From contig JAFVOV010000030.1 of NCBI GenBank assembly GCA_017505675.1, positions 1 through 16,428 of the forward strand: a stretch of DNA of 16,428 nt, written 5' to 3'. Position 1 is the first letter of the stretch. Each line of letters begins with the position of its first letter. This DNA is from Clostridia bacterium (GTDB lineage: Bacteria > Bacillota > Clostridia > Christensenellales > Borkfalkiaceae). The notes beneath the pieces were generated by a model. That model saw only the letters and a list, made by a program, of their open reading frames with translations. It did not search any database and was not told where the DNA came from. The translations under genes and the position numbers were made by a program. Positions 8,136 through 15,285 of this stretch are shown here, one piece after another.

Positions 8136-9404
8136 TTATTTATCTCCATGTGCTTTTAGAGCGCGCTGACCTATATCTTTACGGTAATACGCGTTTTCAA
8201 AACTGATTTTTCCTACTTTTTTATATGCCTTCTTTATAGCGTTTTTAAGGTTGCCCGCTATTGCGGTAACGCCTAATACCCTGCCACCGTTAGTTAAAAG
8301 TTTACCGTTATCGAGTTTAGCGCCCGCAACGAAAACGTTCTTTCTGCTAGTTTTATAAACTATTTCAAAACCTTTATCGTATTTTTCAGGGTAGCCTTTG
8401 CTTGCCATAATAACGCAACAAGCAGATTTCTTTTTAAACTCAACGTTAATTTCCGATAACCTTTCTTCAGCAACCGCTTGCATAATTTCAAACAAATCGG
8501 TTTTAAGAAGTGGTAAAACAACTTGAGTTTCAGGGTCGCCGAAACGGCAATTATATTCAATTACTTTAGGTCCTTTTGGCGTAAGCATAAGTCCAAAATA
8601 TAAGCACCCCTTAAACGTTCTGCCTTCTTTATTCATAGCGTCCATAGTGGGTAAGAATATTTTTTCCATACACTCTTTTGCAACGGCATCCGTGTAATAC
8701 GGGTTTGGCGCAACCGTACCCATACCGCCGGTGTTAAGCCCTTTATCGTTATCAAGCGCGCGTTTATGGTCCATTGAAGAAATTATAGGCACTAACGTTT
8801 TACCGTCAGTAAAAGAAAGAACGGAAACTTCTGGCCCTGTTAAAAATTCTTCAATTACTACGTTTGCGCCGGACGCGCCGAAAACTTTATCTTCCATCAT
8901 AGACTTGACGGCAGATTTTGCATCTTCTAAATTTTCCGCAATTATAACGCCTTTACCGAGCGCAAGCCCGTCCGCCTTAATAACGATAGGCATATCTTGA
9001 GTTTCAAGATATTTAATAGCGGAATCCATATCCGAAAAGGTTTCATAATTTGCGGTAGGTATGCCGTATTTTTTCATTAAATTTTTAGAAAATATTTTGC
9101 TACCTTCAATTATTGCCGCGTCTTTTTTAGGACCGAAACAAGGTATGCCTTTTTCTTCTAAAAGGTCAACTGCGCCGAGCACCAACGGGTCGTCAGGTGC
9201 AACGCAAGCAAAATCAATTTTATTTTTTTCCGCCCACTCTGCAACCTTTTCAACGTCTTTAACGTTCATATCAACGGTGGTTGCATCATACGCAATACCG
9301 CCGTTACCAGCGATAGCAAAAATTTCTTTTATTTTTTTACTCTTTTTTAAACTTTGAATAATGGCGTGTTCTCTACCGCCGTTACCTACGACTAAAACTC
9401 TCAT
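8136..9404 (-). CDS. purD: Phosphoribosylamine-glycine ligase (GAR synthetase)
   Basis: A 422-residue ATP-grasp enzyme, typical length, that joins glycine to phosphoribosylamine to give GAR. The N-terminal domain starts with GNGGREHA at 8-15. The ATP-grasp loop is IKADGLALGKGV at 142-153, NTGGMG is at 224-229, and the metal site NCRFGDPETQ is at 285-294. The usual DGDKGPN element reads DNDKGLN here, a minor change. The start has GGAGAAG 6-7 bases upstream and lies 16 bases after the transformylase gene. PurL follows after 2 bases. Assignment is secure. Confidence 0.98.
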   Translation of the reverse strand: MRVLVVGNGGREHAIIQSLKKSKKIKEIFAIAGNGGIAYDATTVDMNVKDVEKVAEWAEKNKIDFACVAPDDPLVLGAVDLLEEKGIPCFGPKKDAAIIEGSKIFSKNLMKKYGIPTANYETFSDMDSAIKYLETQDMPIVIKADGLALGKGVIIAENLEDAKSAVKSMMEDKVFGASGANVVIEEFLTGPEVSVLSFTDGKTLVPIISSMDHKRALDNDKGLNTGGMGTVAPNPYYTDAVAKECMEKIFLPTMDAMNKEGRTFKGCLYFGLMLTPKGPKVIEYNCRFGDPETQVVLPLLKTDLFEIMQAVAEERLSEINVEFKKKSACCVIMASKGYPEKYDKGFEIVYKTSRKNVFVAGAKLDNGKLLTNGGRVLGVTAIAGNLKNAIKKAYKKVGKISFENAYYRKDIGQRALKAHGDK

Positions 9405-9420
9405 TATACTTCTCCGAAAA

Positions 9421-10608
9421 TTAGTGATGGAATAATCTCATACCGGTAAAGGACATAACCATATCCCTTTGGTCGCAAGCGTCAATAACAACGTCATCAC
9501 GAACAGAGCCACCCGGTTGAACGACGTATTTAACACCGCTTTTTGCCGCGCGTTCAATATTATCGCTAAACGGGAAAAACGCGTCAGAACCCAAAACAAC
9601 GCCGGAAACTTTAGATAAAATTTCTTTTTTGTCTGCTTTAGTGAAAAGCGCGGGTTTAACCTTAAAATATTTCTGCCAAACGCCGTCAACCAACAAATCT
9701 TCACATTCGTCTGAAATATAAATATCTATAACGTTGTTACGGTCAGGTCTACCGAGAGTATCAAGGAAAGGAAGATTAAGCACCCTATCGCTTTGGCGTA
9801 AGAACCAGTTATCTGCCTTGCTTGCAGCAAGTCTAGTACAATGAATTCTTGACTGTTGACCTGCGCCAACGCCGATAGCCTGTCCGTTATGCGCAAAGCA
9901 TACCGAGTTAGATTGCGTATACTTTAAGGTAATTAAAGAAATTATCATATCGGTAATAGCGCTTTCAGGAAGATTTTTATTTGCGGTAACGATTTGTTTG
10001 GTCACCAACTCTTTATCAATCTTAAAATTATTTCTGCCCTGTTCAAAAGAAATTCCGTAAACTTGTTTAACTTCTTTTTCTTCTGGAATATAAGCGGGGT
10101 CAATTTGAACTACGTTATAAGTTCCTTTTCTCTTTTCCTTTAATATTTCAAGCGCTTTAGGTGAATAAGATGGCGCGATTACGCCGTCGGAAACTTCCCT
10201 TTTAATAATATTTGCGGTAACTTCGTCACATTCGTCAGAGAGCGCTATCCAGTCACCGAAAGAACTCATTCTATCCGTTCCCCTTGCTCTTGCGTAAGCG
10301 CACGCGATAGGAGAATTGTCAAGCCCTTCAATATCGTCAACAAAGCAGGCTTTCTTTTGAGCGTCGGTAAGTTTTTCGCCTACCGCAGCGCCTGCCGGGC
10401 TAACGTGTTTGAAAGATGCCGCGCATGCCTTACCCGTTGCTTCTTTTAATTCTTTAACGAGTTGCCACGAATTAAAAGCATCTAAAAAATTGATATACCC
10501 GGGTTTACCGTTTAAAACCGTGATGGGCAAATCTTTGCCGTTTTCCATAAAAATTCTTGCGGGTTTTTGGTTGGGGTTACAACCGTATTTAAGTTCTAAC
10601 TCTTGCAT
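9421..10608 (-). CDS. purH: AICAR formyltransferase, stand-alone (PurH C-terminal domain type)
   Basis: A 395-residue protein matching only the transformylase half of PurH; the MGS-like cyclohydrolase domain of bifunctional PurH is absent. It transfers a formyl group from 10-formyl-THF to AICAR (ZMP) to give FAICAR. The catalytic Lys67-His68 pair is in KHVSPAGAA, followed by RGTDRMSSFGDWIALS, SNSVCFAHNGQAIGVGAGQQSR and a C-terminal QPGGSVRDDVVIDACD ending in RLFHH, the usual family terminus. The missing cyclohydrolase activity is supplied by the PurO-type gene 10 bases upstream. AGGAG lies at good spacing before the ATG. ZMP is both its substrate and, as ZTP, the signal of the riboswitch that heads the operon. 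This is a recognised clostridial arrangement, not a truncation. Confidence 0.95.
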   Translation of the reverse strand: MQELELKYGCNPNQKPARIFMENGKDLPITVLNGKPGYINFLDAFNSWQLVKELKEATGKACAASFKHVSPAGAAVGEKLTDAQKKACFVDDIEGLDNSPIACAYARARGTDRMSSFGDWIALSDECDEVTANIIKREVSDGVIAPSYSPKALEILKEKRKGTYNVVQIDPAYIPEEKEVKQVYGISFEQGRNNFKIDKELVTKQIVTANKNLPESAITDMIISLITLKYTQSNSVCFAHNGQAIGVGAGQQSRIHCTRLAASKADNWFLRQSDRVLNLPFLDTLGRPDRNNVIDIYISDECEDLLVDGVWQKYFKVKPALFTKADKKEILSKVSGVVLGSDAFFPFSDNIERAAKSGVKYVVQPGGSVRDDVVIDACDQRDMVMSFTGMRLFHH

Positions 10609-10618
10609 CTTTTTTCTC

Positions 10619-11356
10619 CTATTTGTTTTTATTGATAATAATTTCTTCTACCGCGCTACCATCAAGCGGAACTACGCGCACGAATAAAGAAACTTTATTG
10701 TCTTCATTTAAGTTGTTCCAAACTAATTCTGCAAGTTCACTTGCGGTGTTCGGAAGAACTACCCTTTCAGGTTCGCCGTAAAAAGACGGAATGGGGTTAC
10801 CATCACATTCGTAAGTGTGAATAAAATGCCCTAAACCGTTAATAGGCAAATAACTGTAAAAATATCTATCGCAAACTCCGGGGTTGCCGTCGCTTGACTT
10901 TAATATAGAAAGTTTATAATTAAAAGCCGTTTTATCAAAGTCATAATTTAATATTGCGGAAATTCTAGGCGTAAAGTTGGGGTTATCGGGCTCGAATTCG
11001 CGAGTATGGAGAGATTTTTCAAACGCAAATCCGTCGTCACCATTTTCTTTGATATAATTAAACACCGTATCAGTTTGGTCGCCGTTAGTAACTATATCGC
11101 TTTTACCACATTCCAAATAAGGATTATAAATTATAAGACTTGGGTCAACCAACTTGCTTTCATCAAAAGCCTTGGTTCTCATACCGCCAGCGTATCTTTC
11201 AAAAATACGGTTACGGCTGTTTGCGCTTCTGCCCATAATAAAATAAGCGAACATTGCGCTCTTTCCGTCGGCGCTTTTTCCCACTATAATCCCCCTGCCG
11301 GGATAACTGTTATTTACTAACAAATTTTTAATTTCATTTAATCCTTTTACGCTCAT
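10619..11356 (-). CDS. purO: IMP cyclohydrolase, PurO type
   Basis: A 245-residue protein with features of the PurO/IMP_cyclohyd family first known from archaea: YPGRGI at 18-23, the MGRSANSRNR segment at 41-50 and NGDQTD at 91-96. It closes the ring of FAICAR to give IMP, the last step of the pathway. It is unrelated in fold to the PurH N-terminal domain, whose job it does here. The ATG shares its A with the TAA stop of purN (TAATG), with GGAGAAAT upstream, so it is translationally coupled to purN. The transformylase gene follows after 10 bases. Context and motifs agree; I am confident of the family and nearly so of the function. Confidence 0.92.
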   Translation of the reverse strand: MSVKGLNEIKNLLVNNSYPGRGIIVGKSADGKSAMFAYFIMGRSANSRNRIFERYAGGMRTKAFDESKLVDPSLIIYNPYLECGKSDIVTNGDQTDTVFNYIKENGDDGFAFEKSLHTREFEPDNPNFTPRISAILNYDFDKTAFNYKLSILKSSDGNPGVCDRYFYSYLPINGLGHFIHTYECDGNPIPSFYGEPERVVLPNTASELAELVWNNLNEDNKVSLFVRVVPLDGSAVEEIIINKNK

Positions 11357-11967
11357 TATATTTCTCCTTTAAGAACTTTTTTACATACCATTTCTAAAGA
11401 TGCGGGAAGAATTTTCCATTCCGCTTCTTGCATAACTCTTTTTTGCAAAACTTCAGGCGTGTCGCCGTCTTTTACTTTAACAGCCTTTTGCATTATGATT
11501 TTACCGCCGTCTGCTATTTCATTTACGAAATGCACGGTTGCGCCCGTAACTTTTACGCCGTAACTTAAAGCCGCTTCGTGAACTTTTAAGCCGTAATAAC
11601 CTTCACCGCAAAAACTAGGGATAAGCGCTGGGTGAACGTTAATAATTCTATCAACGTATTTATCGGTAAAGTCCTTTGATAAAATGCACATAAAACCTGC
11701 AAGAACTATAACTTCAGCGCCACAATTTGCAAGTTCTAATAAAATGCCTTTTTCAAATTCTTGTTGCGTTTTGCCTTTTCTAGATACGGTTACGCCTTCA
11801 ATATTTGCGTTTTCCGCGCGGGTTAGCGCGTAAGCGCCTTCTTTACTAGATATAACCTTAACTATTTCACCGCTTTTTAATTTCCCACTTAAAGAATAAT
11901 CAATTAGCGCCTGTAAATTAGTGCCGCCGCCCGAAACTAGAACGGCAACTTTAACCTTTTTTTCCAT
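11356..11967 (-). CDS. purN: Phosphoribosylglycinamide formyltransferase 1
   Basis: A 203-residue GAR transformylase that formylates GAR from 10-formyl-THF. It shows the N-terminal VSGGGTNLQA loop at 11-20 for the phosphate, then the catalytic residues Asn110 and His112 in INVHPALIPSF and Asp153 in NEIADGGKI. Length and order are normal. Its ATG is only 2 bases after the purM stop (TAATTATG) and I see no Shine-Dalgarno sequence ahead of it, so translation probably depends on ribosomes finishing purM. Its own stop overlaps the start of the IMP cyclohydrolase gene by one base. Assignment is secure. Confidence 0.97.
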   Translation of the reverse strand: MEKKVKVAVLVSGGGTNLQALIDYSLSGKLKSGEIVKVISSKEGAYALTRAENANIEGVTVSRKGKTQQEFEKGILLELANCGAEVIVLAGFMCILSKDFTDKYVDRIINVHPALIPSFCGEGYYGLKVHEAALSYGVKVTGATVHFVNEIADGGKIIMQKAVKVKDGDTPEVLQKRVMQEAEWKILPASLEMVCKKVLKGEI

Positions 11968-11969
11968 AA

Positions 11970-13007
11970 TTATAAAATTTCAATCTTATTGTCTGATTTA
12001 ACTATTTCGCCCATAACGTAAGCGTTTTCACCTGCCATGCGCAAAATATTAACCGCTTTATCAGCATCTTCTTTCTTAACGACAACGCTCATACCAACGC
12101 CCATATTGAAAGTGTTGAACATATCGCGTTCGGAAATATTGCCTTCTTTTGCAAGCATATTAAATACGGGAAGAATTTTAACCGCGCTCTTTTCAATTTT
12201 AGCGCCGAAACCTTCAGGGATACTTCTAGGAATATTTTCATAGAAACCACCGCCCGTAATATGTGAAATTGCCCTTACGTTCACTTTCTTTTCTAAAAGC
12301 GACATAATAGCCTTTACGTAAATTTTGGTCGGAGTGAGCAAGGTTTCGCCCAAACTCTTTCCACCGAGCGCTTCAAGCGGAGTTTTAAGGTCTGCTTTTT
12401 CTACGTCAAAAACCTTTCTTACCAAAGAAAATCCGTTGCTGTGAACGCCTGATGACGGTATAGCAATAACAACGTCACCTGCCTGCATCTTTTTATTATC
12501 TAAAATTTTCTTTTTATCAACTACGCCAACTGCAAAGCCTGCTAAATCATATTCGTCAACGGGATAAAATCCGGGCATTTCCGCAGTTTCACCACCAATA
12601 AGCGCGCAACCTGCTTGAACGCAACCTTCAGCAACGCCTTCCACTATAGACGCTACGCGTTCGGGTACGTTTTTGCCAACCGCAATATAGTCAAGGAAGA
12701 ATAACGGTTTAGCGCCACAACAAATAACGTCATTCACACACATTGCAACGCAGTCAATACCAACCGTGTTATGCTTATTCATAAGGAAGGCAATTTTAAG
12801 TTTTGTTCCTACGCCGTCAGTTCCGCTAACTAGAACGGGGTTTTTAACCTTGCCGAGTTTAAACAACCCGCCGAAACCGCCGATATCAGAACAAACGCCG
12901 TCGGTCATTGTTCTTTTAATATGACCTTTCATAAGTTCAACGGCCTTGTAGCCTGCGGTAATATCAACGCCGGCTGCTTTATAACTTTCACTATAACTCT
13001 TTTCCAT
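11970..13007 (-). CDS. purM: Phosphoribosylformylglycinamidine cyclo-ligase (AIR synthetase)
   Basis: A 345-residue protein of usual length that closes FGAM to AIR with ATP. Visible family landmarks are GGFGGLF at 43-49, the SGTDGVGTKLKIA metal/ATP segment at 61-73, CVNDV at 90-94, and GGETAEMPGFY at 138-148, then the ITGGGFYENIPR region. GGAGAG precedes the ATG, and the gap to purF is 15 bases. It belongs to the same ATP-binding superfamily as the synthase half of PurL encoded downstream. Nothing unusual is seen. Confidence 0.98.
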   Translation of the reverse strand: MEKSYSESYKAAGVDITAGYKAVELMKGHIKRTMTDGVCSDIGGFGGLFKLGKVKNPVLVSGTDGVGTKLKIAFLMNKHNTVGIDCVAMCVNDVICCGAKPLFFLDYIAVGKNVPERVASIVEGVAEGCVQAGCALIGGETAEMPGFYPVDEYDLAGFAVGVVDKKKILDNKKMQAGDVVIAIPSSGVHSNGFSLVRKVFDVEKADLKTPLEALGGKSLGETLLTPTKIYVKAIMSLLEKKVNVRAISHITGGGFYENIPRSIPEGFGAKIEKSAVKILPVFNMLAKEGNISERDMFNTFNMGVGMSVVVKKEDADKAVNILRMAGENAYVMGEIVKSDNKIEIL

Positions 13008-13022
13008 TTTTATCTCTCCGTT

Positions 13023-14468
13023 TTATAAATGTCTTTTGGTTTTTTCTTCAATGTTAATTTTTACTTCGTACTTATTCGTTGTCGGGCTTGGGATTTCAGT
13101 AGAATATTCACCGTTAAAGCAAGCGTAACAGAATCCGTTTTTACCGCCCATAGTTGCTATTTTTTTCATATCTTCAAGGTCTAAATAGCACAAACTATCA
13201 ACGCCTATCATTTGCCTAATTTCTTCTTTAGTATGTTGGTTTGCTATAAGCATACTCTTATCAGGAACGTCCGTTCCGTAATAACACGGGAATAAGAACG
13301 GTGGGGAAGAAACCATAAAATGCACTTCTGTCGCACCCGCTTCTCTTAAAAGTTTTACAACCCTTCCGCTGGTTGTTCCCCTAACGATAGAGTCATCAAC
13401 CATAACTACGCGTTTGCCGTTTACGACTGACGAAATAGGGTTAAGTTTTTTTCTAACTTGGTCTTCCCTATCCTTTTGGTCGGGGAAGATAAAAGTTCTT
13501 CCAACGTATTTGTTTTTAAGGAAACCGAGTTCGTACGGTATCCCTGATTCTCTAGCGTAACCAATAGCCGCGTCGTTACCAGAATCCGGTACGCTTATTA
13601 CCACGTCTGCATCAACGGGATATTTTTTTGCAAGATATTTACCCATTTCCACCCTTGCTTCGTGAACTGAATAACCGTCAACCACCGAATCAGGGCGGGC
13701 GTTATATACGAATTCAAAAATACAAGAAGTCATAGGCGCCGTTCCGCAATGGTCAGCCATTGAGCGAACGCCCATTGCGTCTATAACAATCACTTCACCC
13801 GGTTTAACGTCACGCACGAGTTTAGCGCCAACGGCATCAAGAGCGCAACTTTCAGAAGCAACAACGTAAGAGCCGTCTTCAGTCTTACCGTAACAAAGCG
13901 GTCTAAAACCGTTGGGGTCACGCGCCGCAACAATCTTGGTTGGCGACATAACAACTATGCAATACGCGCCTTTAAGTTGCTTCATTGCGCCGACTAAAGC
14001 GTGTTCTATAGACGGGGATTTTAACCTTTCTTTTATAATTTCGTAAGCAATAACTTCAGCATCGCCCGTGGAGTGGAAAATTGAGCCTTCAAGTTCTAAC
14101 TTGTTTCTTAATTCATTTTTATTAATTAAATTACCGTTAAACGCTATTGCCATACTGCCTTTAACGTGATTTACAACGAGCGGTTGCGCGTTAGCGATAT
14201 TGACCGAGCCTTTAGTTCCAGCAAAAACGTGACCGACTGCAAGTTTACCGTGACCTAAACTTTTAAGCGTTTCTTTAGTAAACACGTCGCCAACAAGCCC
14301 TAAATCTTTTTTAGCCGTAAACACGCCACCGTCGTTTACGACTATTCCGCAAGCATCTTGCCCACGGTGTTGAAGGGCGTACAACGCATAATAAGTCATA
14401 CTTGCAACGTTACAGGTCTCGGATGCGTATACCCCGAAAACCCCGCATTCTTCGTGTATCTTGTTCAT
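13023..14468 (-). CDS. purF: Amidophosphoribosyltransferase, Fe-S type
   Basis: First committed enzyme: PRPP + glutamine gives phosphoribosylamine. I choose the ATG at 14468 (481 residues) because GGAGGA lies 8 bases upstream and MNKIHEECGVFG gives a short propeptide; an in-frame ATG at 14483 with a weaker AAGGTG is possible. Residues below use the 14468 start. Cys8 is the Ntn nucleophile exposed by propeptide removal. LQHRGQD, NGNL and Asp136 of the glutaminase domain are present, as is the PRPP loop VVMVDDSIVRGTT at 354-366. The four Fe-S ligand cysteines of the Bacillus type are seen at 249, 395, 447 and 450, suggesting an oxygen-sensitive enzyme. Odd: the GHVRY(S/A)T glutamine-binding motif reads GHVFAGT, and AHNGN reads AFNGN. 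A hairpin precedes the gene. Confidence 0.95.
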   Translation of the reverse strand: MNKIHEECGVFGVYASETCNVASMTYYALYALQHRGQDACGIVVNDGGVFTAKKDLGLVGDVFTKETLKSLGHGKLAVGHVFAGTKGSVNIANAQPLVVNHVKGSMAIAFNGNLINKNELRNKLELEGSIFHSTGDAEVIAYEIIKERLKSPSIEHALVGAMKQLKGAYCIVVMSPTKIVAARDPNGFRPLCYGKTEDGSYVVASESCALDAVGAKLVRDVKPGEVIVIDAMGVRSMADHCGTAPMTSCIFEFVYNARPDSVVDGYSVHEARVEMGKYLAKKYPVDADVVISVPDSGNDAAIGYARESGIPYELGFLKNKYVGRTFIFPDQKDREDQVRKKLNPISSVVNGKRVVMVDDSIVRGTTSGRVVKLLREAGATEVHFMVSSPPFLFPCYYGTDVPDKSMLIANQHTKEEIRQMIGVDSLCYLDLEDMKKIATMGGKNGFCYACFNGEYSTEIPSPTTNKYEVKINIEEKTKRHL

Positions 14469-14480
14469 ATATAAGTCCTC
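14466..14480 (-). promoter_or_regulatory. Ribosome binding site deciding the purF start
   Basis: GGAGGA sits about 8 bases before the ATG at 14468. The upstream in-frame ATG at 14483 has only AAGGTG about 7 bases before it, and this GGAGGA would lie inside its coding sequence. The stronger site and the family's short propeptide favour the inner start. Confidence 0.65.
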
Positions 14481-14504
14481 CATAAAAATACACCTTAAAC
14501 GTAG

Positions 14505-14537
14505 AAAAGTGAGAACGCGTTTTTGCGTTTCACTTTT
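14505..14537 (-). other. Intercistronic hairpin between purE and purF
   Basis: The only sizeable gap in the operon (78 bases to the chosen purF start) holds an 8-bp plus 5-bp stem (14537-14530 with 14512-14505, and 14529-14525 with 14518-14514) with a one-base bulge and a 6-base loop. No T-run follows on the minus strand, so it does not look like an intrinsic terminator. It could stabilise or delimit a processed mRNA end and set purE level apart from the rest. Confidence 0.7.
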
Positions 14538-14546
14538 AATAGCCTT

Positions 14547-15038
14547 TTATTTATATTGAGCGTTTATTTCCGCATCTTTTGCTAAAATTTTGGTTTTCTT
14601 TTCGTCGCGCGCCGCTTGAAGTTTTTCCGCAAGGGTTTTATCTTCAACAGCAAGAATTTGTATCGCAAGGAGCGCAGCGTTTTCCGCGCCGTCTATAGCA
14701 ACCGTTGCAACGGGGATTCCCGCGGGCATTTGAACGGTTGATAAAAGCGCGTCCATCCCTTCAAGCGCAGACGCTTTAATAGGAATACCTATAACGGGCA
14801 AAGTAGTGTTTGCGGCTATTGCGCCTGCAAGGTGCGCGGCTTTACCTGCGCAAGCAATAATAACGCCTATGCCGTTATCCCTTGCTGATGCGGTAAATTC
14901 TTTTGCTTCAACGGGCGTGCGGTGAGCAGAATAAACGTGCACTTCCGTTTCTACGCCGTAACTTTTCAAGGTGGTAATCGCCTTTTCAACTACTTTAAGG
15001 TCGCTATCGCTACCCATTACAACTGCAACTTTTTTCAT
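14547..15038 (-). CDS. purE: N5-CAIR mutase / AIR carboxylase catalytic subunit, class I
   Basis: A 163-residue PurE. The phosphate loop is GSDSD at 9-13, SAHRTP at 37-42 contains the catalytic His39, AGKAAHLAG is at 64-72, and LLSTVQMPAGIPVATV is at 98-113. These match class I PurE, which interconverts N5-CAIR and CAIR and normally works with PurK. No purK is found in the window; PurK may be encoded elsewhere or the cell may rely on high CO2. It is the first gene of the operon, with CGGAG 7-8 bases before the ATG and the ZTP riboswitch in its leader. Confidence 0.97.
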   Translation of the reverse strand: MKKVAVVMGSDSDLKVVEKAITTLKSYGVETEVHVYSAHRTPVEAKEFTASARDNGIGVIIACAGKAAHLAGAIAANTTLPVIGIPIKASALEGMDALLSTVQMPAGIPVATVAIDGAENAALLAIQILAVEDKTLAEKLQAARDEKKTKILAKDAEINAQYK

Positions 15039-15076
15039 ATAAACACTCCGTAAAAATAAATTTCAAATAGCCGTAA

Positions 15077-15109
15077 ATTTAAAAAGGCAGTTTGAAAAAA
15101 CAAACTGCC
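15077..15109 (-). terminator. Riboswitch-controlled intrinsic terminator ahead of purE
   Basis: A perfect 9-bp stem (15109-15101 with 15094-15086) with a T6 loop is followed by TTTTT. The 5' arm overlaps the 3' end of the ZTP aptamer (15109-15107 are also used in the aptamer P3 helix), so aptamer folding and terminator formation exclude each other. Confidence 0.9.
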
Positions 15110-15182
15110 CAGACGGTCGACAAAAAACTATATGTTTTTCACTCCACGCAGGTGAACCCGCTTATCCGTCAGTCGTAAAAAA
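15107..15182 (-). promoter_or_regulatory. ZTP/ZMP riboswitch (pfl motif)
   Basis: The aptamer fits the pfl consensus. P1 is 15182-15175 with 15142-15135 (8 bp, one wobble). The conserved GACTGACGG is at 15173-15165, less its last bases in the P1-P2 junction. P2 is 15161-15157 with 15152-15148 (5 bp). After a short linker comes the hallmark CGACCGTCTGGGC ending at 15107. The pseudoknot joins GACGG (15170-15166) with CCGTC (15116-15112). Members bind ZMP/ZTP, which builds up when 10-formyl-THF is low, and usually switch expression on by blocking a terminator. The overlap with the terminator here supports an ON switch. It governs purE and, by read-through, the purine operon and fhs. Confidence 0.93.
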
Positions 15183-15206
15183 CAACAAATTTCAAATGAC
15201 GGTATA

Positions 15207-15236
15207 AGTATAACATTTATCGGGAAAAAATGTCAA
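15207..15236 (-). promoter_or_regulatory. Promoter of the purine operon
   Basis: TTGACA (15236-15231) and TATACT (15212-15207) are 18 bases apart, and TGT just before the -10 makes an extended -10. Transcription should start near 15200-15197, giving a leader of about 160 bases that carries the riboswitch. Confidence 0.8.
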
Positions 15237-15285
15237 ATATTTTAACGCGTGCGAAAGCATTTTAAATGCTTTAAAGATAACTTTT

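Noticed and set aside
15166..15202. CCGTCA upstream of the aptamer complementary to TGACGG within it, as an anti-aptamer arm
   Set aside because: The upstream copy overlaps the predicted transcript start (about 15200-15197), so most of it would not be in the RNA.
15254..15272. Hairpin after trkH as an intrinsic terminator
   Set aside because: Only 7 bp, AT-rich, and followed by CGCACGCG with no T-run on the minus strand.
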